Counted from the stretch's first letter, positions 25,927 through 35,220 are shown. The stretch is 64,000 nucleotides of DNA from Pseudomonas marginalis (GCF_024169655.1 NZ_JALJWV010000001.1:5128001-5192000); one strand, 5' to 3'. Translations and numbers: made by a program. The notes: generated by a model from the sequence alone, not told the origin.

Positions 25927-26908
25927 TACCGCGTGCGGTCACGATTTCACCGCTGTCGGACAAGCGCCGCACCACCGCGAGGATGGTCTTCTGTTCGGTT
26001 TCGATCTGCGACATACGGATAGGGCCGCGCGCTTCCATGTCTTCGCGGAACAACTGCCCGGCACGCTGGGACATGTTCTGCAGGAAGCGTTCGAGCAACG
26101 CCGGCGGCGAGCCTTTGAGCGCGATCGCCAGGGAGTTGTGCTCCACCTGTTGCAGCAGGGTCTGGATGCCCCGGTCGTCGACGTCGATGAGGTTTTCGAA
26201 CAGGAACATCTCGTCGAGGATCTTCTGCGCCAGGTCTTCGCTGTGCTCGCGCACCGTGCTGATGGCCAGTTCCTCGTGGGTGGAACTCATCAGGTTGAGG
26301 ATCTCCGCCGCCGTCCTCACGCCGCCCATTTTGCTGCGCTTGAGGCTCTGGCCGTCGAGCATCACGCCGAGTACTTCGGTCAGTTCCTGCAATGCCACCG
26401 GCTGCACGCCACTGAAGGTGGCGATACGCAGGATGATGTCGTTGCGCAGGCGGTCGGGCAGCAATTGCAGGATGTCGGAGGCCTGGTGGCGCTCCAGGTG
26501 TACCAGGATGGTCGCGATGATCTGCGGGTGTTCGTCGCGGATCATTTCGGCCACCATCGACGCTTCCATCAGGTTCAGCTTGTCGATGCCGGAGCCGGTG
26601 TTGGTACTTTCGAGGATGTCGTCGATCAGGCTGGCGGCACGCTCGCTGCCCAGGGCCTTGGTCAGCACCGCACGAATATGGTCGCTGGTCTGGATATTGA
26701 TGGCCGCGTACTGGTCGGTCTCGTCCATGAATTCTTCGAGCACCTGGCGCATTTCTTCATGGGAGACCTGGCTCAGGCGCGCCATTTCCATGCTGATGGC
26801 TTCCACATCGCCGCTGGGCAGGAACTTGAACACTTCCGCCGCGCTGTCGGCATCCAGCGACAGCAGCAAAATCGCACTGCGGCGCGAGCCGTTCATTTTG
26901 CTAGTCAT
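25910..26908 (-). CDS. fliG: flagellar motor switch protein FliG
   Basis: 332 residues. It has KMNGSRRSAILLLSLDADSA at the start, DEHPQIIATILVHLERHQAS and LLPDRLRNDIILRIATFSGV in the middle, and the torque helix segment near the C-terminus with ALKGSPPALLERFLQNMSQR and RAGQLFREDMEARGPIRMSQ. FliG meets the stator. It overlaps fliF by 8 nt. Confidence 0.97.
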   Translation of the reverse strand: MTSKMNGSRRSAILLLSLDADSAAEVFKFLPSGDVEAISMEMARLSQVSHEEMRQVLEEFMDETDQYAAINIQTSDHIRAVLTKALGSERAASLIDDILESTNTGSGIDKLNLMEASMVAEMIRDEHPQIIATILVHLERHQASDILQLLPDRLRNDIILRIATFSGVQPVALQELTEVLGVMLDGQSLKRSKMGGVRTAAEILNLMSSTHEELAISTVREHSEDLAQKILDEMFLFENLIDVDDRGIQTLLQQVEHNSLAIALKGSPPALLERFLQNMSQRAGQLFREDMEARGPIRMSQIETEQKTILAVVRRLSDSGEIVTARGNDTYV

Positions 26909-28628
26909 TTTTCTTCATCCATCCGCGCACGATCATGGCGACCAGCCGCGGGTCTTCGGCGGCAATCTGTTGCAGGCTCTGCATGTTCTGCTCGTACACC
27001 GCCGACTTGCGCGGCAGAGTGTGCGGCGCGTTGTCCTGGCCGGCGACCACCACGCTGGTGCCGGTGCTGGCCGGCACCAGCGCGGTGCCCGGCTCGGCAC
27101 TGGTCGCGAGCATCTGCGCATTTCGGCTGGCGTTGCGCCGTTGCATCGGCCGCAGCACCAGCCACCACAGCAGCAGCGCGGCAAAGGCCACCAGCAGGTA
27201 ACGCAAACCACTGATCAGCAGGTTGTAGGCCTCGGGGGTTTTCCACCACGGCTGCTCGGCGACCGAGGTGTCTTCGCTCACGAACGGGCTGTTGATCACT
27301 TGCAACGCATCGCCACGACTTTCGGTGAAGCCCATGGCCTGGCGCACCAGATTATTGATGTTCTCCAGCTCTTCCTTGCTCAGCGGCTCCGAGGTCGGCG
27401 TGCCGTCCTTGAGCACCGTGCGGTAGTTGACGACCACGGCGGTGGTCAGGCGCTGGATCGTGCCCAGGCTCGACTTGACGTGCTCGACGTTGCGGTCGAC
27501 CTCGTAGTTGATCATCCGCTCGCTTTGGGTGGCATTGGCGGGCTTGCCGGCCTTGGCATCGGTGGCACTTGCAGTACCGCCCGCCGGAGTCGGCGTCGGC
27601 GCGGTGGCCTTGGTCGGCGCCGGGGTATTGGGCGGCGCGTTGGTCAGCGCACCCGGCACGCCGCGACCGGCGTCATCGCCTTCCACCACATGTTCGGAGG
27701 TTTGCTTGCTGCGCACCGCCGCTTCATTGCTGTCCTGATTGGGCGCGTAGCGTTCGGCGGTGCTTTCACGGGTGGAGAAATCCACTTGGGCGACGACCTG
27801 GGCATGCACGTTCTGGCTGCCGAGCAGCGGCGTGAGGATGTCTTCGATACGCCGCTGATAGGAGCGCTCGATTTCATGCACATAGTCCAGTTGCGTGCCG
27901 TCGGGGCCGGTTGTATCGCCGCGGACCTGGGACAGCAGACGCCCGTTCTGGTCGACCACCGTCACCGCATCGACACTCAGCTCCGGCACGCTGGAAGTGA
28001 CCAGGTGCACAATCGCGCTGGCCTGGCTTTGCCCCAACTCACGGCCGGGTTGCAGGGTCAGCACCACCGAAGCGCGCGCAGCCTCGCGGTCGCGAACGAA
28101 TACCGATTGCTTGGCCATCACCAGATGCACCCGCGCCTTGGCCACCGGCCCCAGGGACTCGATAGTGCGCGCCAGTTCGCCTTCGAGGCCGCGCTGGTAG
28201 TTGAGGTGTTCGGCAAACTGGCTGACGCCGAAGGCCTGCTTGTCGAGCAATTCGAAGCCGACGCTGCCGCCCTTGGGCAAGCCTTGCTCGGCCAGTTGCA
28301 GGCGCAGGGCGTTCATCTTGTCGCCGGGCACGAGGATGGTGTTGCCGCCTTCGCTCAGGCGGTAAGGAATCGCACGCCTGTCCAGCTCACCGATGATTTG
28401 TCCGCCATCCGCTTCGCCAAGCCCGGAAAACAACACGCGATATTCCGGCTCGCGCGCCCACAGCAGCAGCGCCACCACAACGGCAACAGCGGCAGCGGCG
28501 GCCAGCAGCAGAGGCAACAAGGGCTGGTTGCGAAACAGCGTGGTCAATGCCTCCAACGGCCGGGTTGGCGCACGGGTCGCCAGATTCTTTTGCGCGCCTT
28601 TGGCCAGGACTGCGGTACTCACGAACAC
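26901..28628 (-). CDS. fliF: flagellar MS-ring protein FliF
   Basis: 575 residues with two membrane helices: near residue 40 (PLLLAAAAAVAVVVALLLWA) and near 465 (LRYLLVAFAALLLWWLVLRP). The periplasmic region contains RVHLVMAKQSVFVRDREAAR and SVVLTLQPGRELGQSQASAI. The Pro/Ala/Thr-rich segment near residues 340-370 is the usual variable loop. It is first gene of the fliFGHIJKLMNOPQR operon, divergent from fliE. Confidence 0.96.
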   Translation of the reverse strand: MFVSTAVLAKGAQKNLATRAPTRPLEALTTLFRNQPLLPLLLAAAAAVAVVVALLLWAREPEYRVLFSGLGEADGGQIIGELDRRAIPYRLSEGGNTILVPGDKMNALRLQLAEQGLPKGGSVGFELLDKQAFGVSQFAEHLNYQRGLEGELARTIESLGPVAKARVHLVMAKQSVFVRDREAARASVVLTLQPGRELGQSQASAIVHLVTSSVPELSVDAVTVVDQNGRLLSQVRGDTTGPDGTQLDYVHEIERSYQRRIEDILTPLLGSQNVHAQVVAQVDFSTRESTAERYAPNQDSNEAAVRSKQTSEHVVEGDDAGRGVPGALTNAPPNTPAPTKATAPTPTPAGGTASATDAKAGKPANATQSERMINYEVDRNVEHVKSSLGTIQRLTTAVVVNYRTVLKDGTPTSEPLSKEELENINNLVRQAMGFTESRGDALQVINSPFVSEDTSVAEQPWWKTPEAYNLLISGLRYLLVAFAALLLWWLVLRPMQRRNASRNAQMLATSAEPGTALVPASTGTSVVVAGQDNAPHTLPRKSAVYEQNMQSLQQIAAEDPRLVAMIVRGWMKKND

Positions 28629-28857
28629 CTCGATAGCGAGGGTAGGGCCTGTACGAAAGACATTGCAGAGTCCGGTAACAGTAGTAGTCGATCAGCCGCC
28701 CCTAGCAGAGAGGGATGGCTGGCAGGACTTCATTCTGGCGAAAATGCCAAAAGCTAAACGCCGGAAAAGCCACCGCTTTTGTGCTCAATTGGACGAATGT
28801 GCAGGTCGCCAGGCTTGCTAATCTGCTGGCCTGATCGCTTCCCATGGAACCTGCAGC

Positions 28858-29172
28858 ATGAATTCGTCTGCGCTGACCAATGCCCTACAACAACTGTCGC
28901 TGCTGGCCGAACAGGCCGAAGGCACCGGCACGCAACGTTTCGCCCCCGCCACGGGGTTTGCCGGCGAGTTGCAGTCGTCATTGCAGCGCATCAACCAGTT
29001 GCAACAGACCGCCACCCGCCAGTCCAACGCCTTCCAGGCCGGCAGTGAGGCGGTGTCGCTGAGCGATGTGATGGCCGATTCGCAAAAGGCCAGCGTGGCC
29101 TTCCAGATGGGCGTACAGGTGCGCAACCGCCTGCTCAGTGCCTATAAAGACGTGATGGCCATGCAGGTGTAA
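28858..29172 (+). CDS. fliE: MS-ring/rod adaptor protein FliE
   Basis: 104 residues. The C-terminal half with VSLSDVMADSQKASVAFQMG and VQVRNRLLSAYKDVMAMQV is the clear FliE signature. It is divergent from fliF with 229 bp between them. FliE joins the MS ring to the rod and is the first export substrate. Confidence 0.95.
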   Translation: MNSSALTNALQQLSLLAEQAEGTGTQRFAPATGFAGELQSSLQRINQLQQTATRQSNAFQAGSEAVSLSDVMADSQKASVAFQMGVQVRNRLLSAYKDVMAMQV

Positions 29173-29190
29173 AAAACTTCGGCGCTTGCC

Positions 29191-29218
29191 TAAAGACGGG
29201 TCAGCCGTTTGCCGATGT
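29191..29218 (+). promoter_or_regulatory. sigma-28 (FliA) promoter of fliDST
   Basis: TAAA, 16 nt, GCCGATGT, 53 nt upstream of the fliD start. The same TAAAGACGG start and GCCGATGTT end occur in the fliC promoter, so the two late promoters are almost twins. Confidence 0.8.
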
Positions 29219-29271
29219 TGGGTTCAACCGCACCCCATCGTGTGTGAACACAAACCAGGACAGGCATTCAC

Positions 29272-30678
29272 ATGGCAACCACGACCTCTACCACCTCCAC
29301 TGCAAGCATCACTTCCCTGGGGGTCGGCTCCGGGCTGGACCTGGACAGCATCCTGACCAGCCTGGAGGAATCCAAGGAAGCCAGCCTGCTGACGCCGATC
29401 ACCAACCAGGAAACCTCGGTCAATGCGGAAATATCCGCCTACGGCACCCTGACCAGCGCCCTGACCAAACTGCAAACGGCGGCAGAAGCACTGGCCGACT
29501 CGAGCTTGTATGAATCGTTAACCACCAGCCTGTCCGGCACCGGTGTCACCGCCGCCACCACCAGCAAAGCCGAAGCCGGCACCTATAAACTGGAAGTCAC
29601 CCAACTGGCCCAGGCCCAAAGCCTGAGCACCAATGGTGTCGCCAGCAAGACCACCGCCCTGGGCACCGGCACCCTGACCCTGCAAGTGGGCACGGCGGAC
29701 GCGGTGTCGATTACCCTGGACAGCAGCAACAACACCCTTGAAGGCATTCGTACCGCCATCAACGCCTCGGGGGCCGGCGTGACCGCCTCGATCGTCAACG
29801 ATGGCAGCGACACGCCGTACCGCCTGGTGCTGACCTCTAACAGCACCGGCACCGAATCGGCAATGACCGTGACCTACACCGGCACCGACAGCACCGACCA
29901 GGCGTCCAGCCTGCTCGGCTACGACGGCAGCAGCGGCAACATGACCCAGACCGTGAAAGCGCTGGACGCCGAGCTGACCCTCAACGGCATCTCGATCACC
30001 AGCCAAAGCAACACCGTGGAGGGTGCACTGCAGGGCGTCACGCTGAACCTGTCCGCCACCAGCAGCTCGCAGACCCTGACGATTTCCCAGGACACCGACG
30101 CGATCTACGACGCCATCTCCACATTCGTCACCGCCTACAACAGCTACGTTTCCAGCGTGGATACCCTCACTGCCTACAATGCCGATTCCGACACCGCAGG
30201 CGAGTTGCTGGGCGACTCGACCACCCGCCGCATCAGCACGGAATTGAGCAGCGACCTGTACACCGCCATTGGCAGCGGCACCTTCAGTTACCTGTCGCAA
30301 TTGGGTATTTCCCTGGAAGTCGATGGCACTCTGCTGGTTGACGAAGACACCCTGACCAGCGCCATCACCGACAACATCGACGCCGTGTCGGAGTTCTTTA
30401 TCGGTACCGACGGCACCTCCGGCTTCATTGGCCAAATGACGGACGACCTCGACAACTACCTGGACGAAGACAGCGGCCTGATCGTCGCCAGGACCGACAG
30501 CCTGGAATCCAAACTGGTGCAACTTGAAGAGCGCTATGTCGAAAAGCAGGCGCTGATCGACTCCGAGATGGCGCGCTGGACCGACGAGTTCACCCAGCTC
30601 GACACCTTGATCTCGTCGCTCAACTCCACGTCCGATTACCTGACGACCCAGTTCGATGCGCTTAACAGCGACGATTGA
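29272..30678 (+). CDS. fliD: filament cap protein FliD (HAP2)
   Basis: 468 residues. It has ITSLGVGSGLDLDSILTSLE at the N-terminus, LEVTQLAQAQSLSTNGVAS, and a C-terminal helical part with LESKLVQLEERYVEKQALID and LNSTSDYLTTQFDALNSDD. It caps the filament and folds flagellin subunits. The centre is Thr/Ser-rich and diverged, as usual. Confidence 0.94.
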   Translation: MATTTSTTSTASITSLGVGSGLDLDSILTSLEESKEASLLTPITNQETSVNAEISAYGTLTSALTKLQTAAEALADSSLYESLTTSLSGTGVTAATTSKAEAGTYKLEVTQLAQAQSLSTNGVASKTTALGTGTLTLQVGTADAVSITLDSSNNTLEGIRTAINASGAGVTASIVNDGSDTPYRLVLTSNSTGTESAMTVTYTGTDSTDQASSLLGYDGSSGNMTQTVKALDAELTLNGISITSQSNTVEGALQGVTLNLSATSSSQTLTISQDTDAIYDAISTFVTAYNSYVSSVDTLTAYNADSDTAGELLGDSTTRRISTELSSDLYTAIGSGTFSYLSQLGISLEVDGTLLVDEDTLTSAITDNIDAVSEFFIGTDGTSGFIGQMTDDLDNYLDEDSGLIVARTDSLESKLVQLEERYVEKQALIDSEMARWTDEFTQLDTLISSLNSTSDYLTTQFDALNSDD

Positions 30679-30701
30679 CGACCACACCCGGAGCAAATCA
30701 G

Positions 30702-31103
30702 ATGAGTTCCCTTCGAGACGCGAATGCCTACGCCAGGGTGGGCGTGGAAAGCGGCATTTTGGCGGCCTCCCCTCACCAAAGAATCGTGATGCTCTTCGAC
30801 AGCTACCAGGCGTCGATTCGTATCGCGCGCCTGCATATGCAGGCCGGCCATATCGCCGCAAAAGGCAAGGCCATCACCAAGGCAATCAATATCGTCAGCC
30901 AGGGTTTACGCGCCTCGCTGGACCTTGAGCAAGGAGGTGACATCGCTGTGCAACTCGACCAACTCTACGACTACGTGGTTCGTGTGCTGCTTCACGCAAA
31001 CCTGAACAATGATGACACTGCACTGACCACGGCCGCGACGTTACTGGAAAACGTCGCCGCCGCCTGGCTGGCCATTGGTTCGCACATCGAGGAAGAGCGG
31101 TAG
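30702..31103 (+). CDS. fliS: flagellin export chaperone FliS
   Basis: 133 residues from the ATG at 30702 (SSLRDANAYARVGVESGILA), the normal FliS start, with a GGAG ribosome site; an upstream in-frame start at 30675 adds residues that do not fit. SPHQRIVMLFDSYQASIRIA and KGKAITKAINIVSQGLRASL are family blocks. It keeps flagellin unfolded in the cytoplasm. Confidence 0.93.
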   Translation: MSSLRDANAYARVGVESGILAASPHQRIVMLFDSYQASIRIARLHMQAGHIAAKGKAITKAINIVSQGLRASLDLEQGGDIAVQLDQLYDYVVRVLLHANLNNDDTALTTAATLLENVAAAWLAIGSHIEEER

Positions 31104-31105
31104 AC

Positions 31106-31477
31106 ATGATGCAAGCACAACTGATCGCCGCTTACGAACAACTGCTCGAACAATCCCAACGCCTGCTCGAATACGCCAAAAAAGCCGATTGGGATGGCAT
31201 CTTCGCATTGAAGTCCCAGGGGCTGATCGACGCTGCTTACTTACGCCGCGCGCAGGACCAAGTTGATCTTGATGCGAGTGGTCAGCAATACAAGCTTGAA
31301 CTACTCAGCCAGATCCTGGCGCTCGAAGAACAAGTAAATTGGTTTTTGCATACGCGACAAAATGACTTGGGCGAGCTGATGCAGATCAACCGCAAGAAGA
31401 GCGATTTGAACACCGCTTACCGAGCCTCATCCAATCAAGTGATACCAATAAGCCATTATTTGTATCGAAAAAAATAA
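31106..31477 (+). CDS. fliT: FliT-like flagellar chaperone
   Basis: 123 residues, helical, with YEQLLEQSQRLLEYAKKADW and a C-terminal tail ISHYLYRKK. Position 2 nt after fliS and size fit FliT, which in enterics binds FliD and also FlhDC. Since this cluster uses FlhDC, the FliT feedback on FlhC may be conserved; that is inference. Confidence 0.75.
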   Translation: MMQAQLIAAYEQLLEQSQRLLEYAKKADWDGIFALKSQGLIDAAYLRRAQDQVDLDASGQQYKLELLSQILALEEQVNWFLHTRQNDLGELMQINRKKSDLNTAYRASSNQVIPISHYLYRKK

Positions 31478-31807
31478 CAACCACTTACACGCTGCATCTA
31501 CGCGAGACACATAAGTATGAAACCATCGATTATGTATAGTAAAGTAATGAAAACAGACAAGAAATAACATTCCTCAGTCTGTTATCGTACACATTACTTG
31601 ATACTTTAGAAAAAATTAAAAAATTCGGTATTCACGGCCTGTGAGCACATGGCCGGGAGCATGGATAACCGAGTAACGCTACAACCAGGCATTCGTTGTA
31701 CAACTATAAAAGCCTGACTTTAGTACTTGTCGATTTGCAGCACTGTCTGCCAGAGGTCGCACCATTAGGTGTGCCGAACTGTAGTACCCAACGGGAGGGG
31801 TGGAAAG
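31478..31807. promoter_or_regulatory. AT-rich region upstream of flhDC
   Basis: About 330 bp between fliT and flhD, much richer in A/T than the neighbours. No ORF and no clear sigma-70 or sigma-28 promoter could be fixed by eye. Its composition suits an H-NS-family (MvaT) target and a long leader, as in enteric flhDC, but this is inference. Confidence 0.5.
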
Positions 31808-32143
31808 TTGCCAAATACCAACACTGAGCTTGAAGACATCCAGGACCTGAATCTTTCGTATTTATTACTGGCCCAAAACCTATTGCGCAAAGACCGTGAG
31901 ATCGCGATTTTTCGCCTGAAACTCAGCGAACAAATGGCTGACCTGCTGACCAAACTCAGCAGCAAGCAAATGACCCAACTGGCACGAGTCAACCAGTTGA
32001 TTTGTCGCCCGGTGTTCGAAGAGACCGACCGCTTGTCCAGAGTGCTGGGTAACGCGCGCGAACTGGGCATGGTGGAAATTCACTCCGCACTGCTAATGGC
32101 CGCCGCTGAGCGCACGGGCGATTTGCGCATCGGGGAAGGCTGA
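31808..32143 (+). CDS. flhD: flagellar master regulator subunit FlhD
   Basis: 111 residues. The block EDIQDLNLSYLLLAQNLLRK, then AIFRLKLSEQMADLLTKLSS and QLARVNQLICRPVFE, matches FlhD of enterics. The best start is TTG at 31808, 7 nt after a strong GGAGGGG; no ATG lies upstream in frame and a GTG at 31769 has no ribosome site. FlhD and FlhC form the D4C2 activator of early flagellar genes. FlhD is followed by flhC after 3 nt. Confidence 0.88.
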   Translation: MPNTNTELEDIQDLNLSYLLLAQNLLRKDREIAIFRLKLSEQMADLLTKLSSKQMTQLARVNQLICRPVFEETDRLSRVLGNARELGMVEIHSALLMAAAERTGDLRIGEG

Positions 32144-32146
32144 TCC

Positions 32147-32698
32147 ATGTCAGACAAAAGCCTGGTCACCGAAATGCAGCAAGTGCAACTGGCAATCGAA
32201 CTGATTGAACTGGGCGCACGGCTGCAGGTGCTGGAAACGGAAACGTCGCTGAGCCGAGGTCGATTGATCCGTCTCTACAAGGAAGTGCGCGGCGCCTCAC
32301 CCCCCAAAGGCATGTTGCCCTTCTCCACCGACTGGTTCGTGACATGGCTGCCGAACATTCACTCGTCGCTGTTCTACGGTATCTATCGCAGCCTGATGGA
32401 AATCGGTGGGCACCGCATCGATGCCTTCGTCAAAGCCTATCGCCTGTACCTGGAGCAGGTGGGCGACCAGGAAGGAGAGCTGGTGCTAGGACTTACCCGC
32501 GCCTGGACCCTGGTGCGTTTTTTTGAAAGCGACATGCTTGAGCTGATCCGCTGCTCGTGCTGCTCCGGCGAATTCGTTGCCCATTCACACGCACCGGCGC
32601 AGCAGTATGTATGTGGAATTTGCCAGCCGCCTTCGCGGGCGGGCAAGACCTTGAAGCGCAGGGATATCGACGCACAACTGCTGATACGCAAGGCTTAA
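32147..32698 (+). CDS. flhC: flagellar master regulator subunit FlhC
   Basis: 183 residues with the FlhC zinc site: C136-x2-C139 and C156-x2-C159 (equivalent to the four cysteines of E. coli FlhC). The N-terminal IELIELGARLQVLETETSLS and IRLYKEVRGASPPKGMLPFS, the DNA-binding part, are well conserved. It is expected to activate flgA, flgB, fliE/fliF and flhB promoters. FlhDC replaces the FleQ circuit of the usual Pseudomonas polar flagellum. Confidence 0.95.
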   Translation: MSDKSLVTEMQQVQLAIELIELGARLQVLETETSLSRGRLIRLYKEVRGASPPKGMLPFSTDWFVTWLPNIHSSLFYGIYRSLMEIGGHRIDAFVKAYRLYLEQVGDQEGELVLGLTRAWTLVRFFESDMLELIRCSCCSGEFVAHSHAPAQQYVCGICQPPSRAGKTLKRRDIDAQLLIRKA

Positions 32699-32712
32699 GT
32701 CGAACCGGATCA

Positions 32713-33380
32713 AATGTGGGAGGGGGCTTGCCCCCGATGAGGGAGTGTCAGTCAGTGATTGTTTGGCTGATCCACCCCAATCGGGGGCAAGCCCCCTCCC
32801 ACATTTGATCCGGTTGTTCGTTAGAGGTATTTGAACAGGGACCCTGCCCTTCATACATTACCGGGTCGACAACCTGCCCAGCCCTTGAGCTGTAAACCCA
32901 ATCCAATGTGGGAGGGGCCTGCTCCTGATGAGGGAGTGTCAGTCAGTGATTGTTTGGCTGATCCACCCCAATCGGGGGCAAGCCCCCTCCCACATTTGAT
33001 CCGGTTGTTCTTTAGAGATATTTGAACAGGGACCCTGCCCTTCATACATTACCGGGTCGACAACCCGCCCAGCCCTTGAGCTGTAAACCCAATCCAATGT
33101 GGGAGGGGGCTTGCTCCTGATGAGGGAGTGTCAGTCAGTCATTGCTTGGCTGATCCACCCCAATCGGGGGCAAGCCCCCTCCCACATTTGATCCGGTTGT
33201 TCTTTAGAGGTATTTGAACAGGGACCCTGCCCTTCATACATTACCGGGTCGACAACCTGCCCAGTCCTTGAGCTGTAAACCCAATCCAATGTGGGAGGGG
33301 GCTTGCCCCCGATGAGGGAGTGTCAGTCAGTCATTGCTTGGCTGATCCACCCCCATCGGGAGCAAGCCCCCTTCCACATT
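32713..33380. repeat. tandem array of four REPINs (192-nt unit)
   Basis: Four REPIN hairpins start at 32713, 32905, 33096 and 33288 with a period of 191-192 nt. Each consists of inverted REP cores around a shared loop (GAGGGAGTGTCAGTCAG). The three spacers of about 98 nt are also nearly identical (CAGGGACCCTGCCCTTC, TTACCGGGTCGACAACC). So the whole unit, not just the palindrome, was duplicated. It lies between flhC and the motA promoter. No transposase or cas gene is near. Confidence 0.9.
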
Positions 33381-33422
33381 GGATCTGTGGCGTTTTCAAT
33401 TTCACCGTCTGCAAAAACCTCC

Positions 33423-33450
33423 TCAATTCGTCCCTCGCCGTTGCCGATAT
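33423..33450 (+). promoter_or_regulatory. sigma-28 (FliA) promoter of motAB
   Basis: TCAA, 16 nt, GCCGATAT, just after the REPIN array and 40 nt before the motA start codon. The layout equals that of the flgK promoter. It makes the first stator pair a late gene set, insulated from flhDC by the repeat array. Confidence 0.7.
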
Positions 33451-33490
33451 TCAGCAAGTCATCCATTGCTTGAATCTAAGGAACGACCAC

Positions 33491-34363
33491 GTGCTCATCG
33501 TATCCGGGCTTATCGTTGTACTGTTATCGGTGTTCGGTGGCTTTGTCCTGTCCGGTGGCGCCCTTGGCCCGCTGTATCAACCCACCGAGTTGCTGATGAT
33601 TGCCGGGGCCGGCGTCGGTGCGTTCATTGCCGCCAATAACGGCAAGGCCATCAGGGCCACGCTCAGTGCCGTGTCACGTTTCAAGCGCAGCGCCAAATAC
33701 GACAAAACCTTGTACCTGGAGTTGATGGCCATGCTCTATGCCTTGCTGAGCAAGGCCCGCCGCGAAGGCATGCTCGCTCTGGAACGAGATATCGAAGAAC
33801 CCGAGCAAAGCCCTATTTTCTCCCAATACCCACGGCTGGTAGCTGACCCGCTGATCATCCTGTTCATCACCGATTACCTGCGCCTACTGATCAGCAGTGC
33901 CATGCAGGCCCATGAACTTGACGAGTTGATGCTGCACGAGATCGAAGGCTTCGAACACGAAGCCCACTTGCCTGCCGATGCCCTCTACAAAGTCAGCGAC
34001 GCCCTGCCGGCCTTCGGCATCGTCGCGGCGGTGATGGGCGTGGTCAAAGCCTTGAGTGCGGTGAACGTCGGGCCGGATTTGATGGGCCAGATGATCGCCC
34101 ATGCGCTGGTCGGTACGTTCCTGGGTATCTACCTGGCCTATGGGCTGGTCGCACCGCTGGCCAGCCGTATCGACCGGCAGGCCGCCGAGTCCGCCAAGAT
34201 GCTGCAATGCATCCGCGTGACGCTGCTGGCCAGCGTGCAAGGCATGCCGCCGCAGTTGGCCGTGGAGTTCGGCCGCAAGGCGCTGCACACCAGCGAACGC
34301 CCTGGCGCCCTCGAACTGGAAACCTATGTGCGGGGTGGCAGCGGCCAGCCGGGAGTCGACTGA
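33491..34363 (+). CDS. motA: flagellar motor stator protein MotA
   Basis: 290 residues from a GTG at 33491, preceded by AAGGA 8 nt upstream. The frame stays open back into the REPIN array, but the sigma-28 promoter at 33423-33450 rules out that longer form. It shows LIVVLLSVFGGFVLSGGALG, LVADPLIILFITDYLRLLIS, ALPAFGIVAAVMGVVKALSA and MIAHALVGTFLGIYLAYGLV, the four MotA membrane regions of the proton-type enteric branch. Confidence 0.94.
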   Translation: MLIVSGLIVVLLSVFGGFVLSGGALGPLYQPTELLMIAGAGVGAFIAANNGKAIRATLSAVSRFKRSAKYDKTLYLELMAMLYALLSKARREGMLALERDIEEPEQSPIFSQYPRLVADPLIILFITDYLRLLISSAMQAHELDELMLHEIEGFEHEAHLPADALYKVSDALPAFGIVAAVMGVVKALSAVNVGPDLMGQMIAHALVGTFLGIYLAYGLVAPLASRIDRQAAESAKMLQCIRVTLLASVQGMPPQLAVEFGRKALHTSERPGALELETYVRGGSGQPGVD

Positions 34364-34365
34364 GC

Positions 34366-35220
34366 ATGAGCGACCGACCGATCATCATCCGGCGCAAAAA
34401 AGCCGCCCGGCACGCCCACCATGGCGGCGCCTGGAAGATTGCCTTCGCCGACTTCATGACCGCCCTGATGGCGCTGTTCCTGGTGCTGTGGGTGCTGTCC
34501 AACGCCAGCAAAAACGACAAGGACGCAATTGCCGAGTACTTCAGCACGCCGCTGCTGGTGGCCATGAGCAAAGGCGATCGCAGCACGTCCAGCACCAGCG
34601 CGATCCCCGGCGGCGGGCCTGACCAGCGCTTCTCCGAAGGCGAGCGCGCGCGCCAGACCACACGCCCTTCGCGTCTTTCCGGAGATGAACGGCGCCACCT
34701 GGAATCCCTCAAGCAGCGCCTGGACAGTGCAGTGGATCACGACCCGCAATTGCGCGAACTCAAGCAGCAGATCGCAATAGAACTGAGCCCCGAAGGCCTG
34801 CGCGTGCAGTTGCTGGATACCGACAAACGCCCGATGTTCGAGCTGGGCAGTGCCAACGTCGCGCCGTACCTGAGCAAACTGCTCAAGACGTTCGCCCCGG
34901 TGCTCAACGAGTTGCCCAACCGCATTCAGATCAGCGGGCATACCGATAGCCACCCCTACCCTGGCGGCGATGCCGGCTACAACAATTGGGACCTGTCCGC
35001 CGACCGCGCCAAGGCCTCGCGCCAGGAACTGGTGAGCGGCGGCCTGGACTCAAACAAGCTGCTGCGCGTTTCCGGCATGGCCGACCGCATCCGCTTCCAC
35101 GGCGCAGGCCCTTACGACGCCGCCAATCGCCGCATCGAAATCACCGTACTCGACAACCGTGTGGCCGAACGCATTCTGTCCCAGGATGAATACGGCCCGG
35201 CGGAACCATCCGCCCATTAG
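34366..35220 (+). CDS. motB: flagellar motor stator protein MotB
   Basis: 284 residues. The membrane helix AFADFMTALMALFLVLWVLS carries the ion-binding Asp (D29). The OmpA-like peptidoglycan-binding domain at the C-terminus has IQISGHTDSHPYPGGDAGYN and DLSADRAKASRQEL. The gene follows motA by 2 nt. It anchors the stator to the wall. Confidence 0.95.
   Translation: MSDRPIIIRRKKAARHAHHGGAWKIAFADFMTALMALFLVLWVLSNASKNDKDAIAEYFSTPLLVAMSKGDRSTSSTSAIPGGGPDQRFSEGERARQTTRPSRLSGDERRHLESLKQRLDSAVDHDPQLRELKQQIAIELSPEGLRVQLLDTDKRPMFELGSANVAPYLSKLLKTFAPVLNELPNRIQISGHTDSHPYPGGDAGYNNWDLSADRAKASRQELVSGGLDSNKLLRVSGMADRIRFHGAGPYDAANRRIEITVLDNRVAERILSQDEYGPAEPSAH

Noticed and set aside
25920..28757. A 945-codon plus-strand ORF
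   Set aside because: It is the antisense shadow of fliG and fliF in GC-rich DNA; the product is low-complexity and resembles nothing.
32713..33380. Regularly spaced repeats as a CRISPR array
   Set aside because: Repeats are about 93-nt REPIN palindromes, the spacers are nearly identical to each other, and no cas genes are near.
33320..33490. N-terminal extension of MotA
   Set aside because: It translates REPIN sequence and contains the sigma-28 promoter; the GTG at 33491 has a proper ribosome site.
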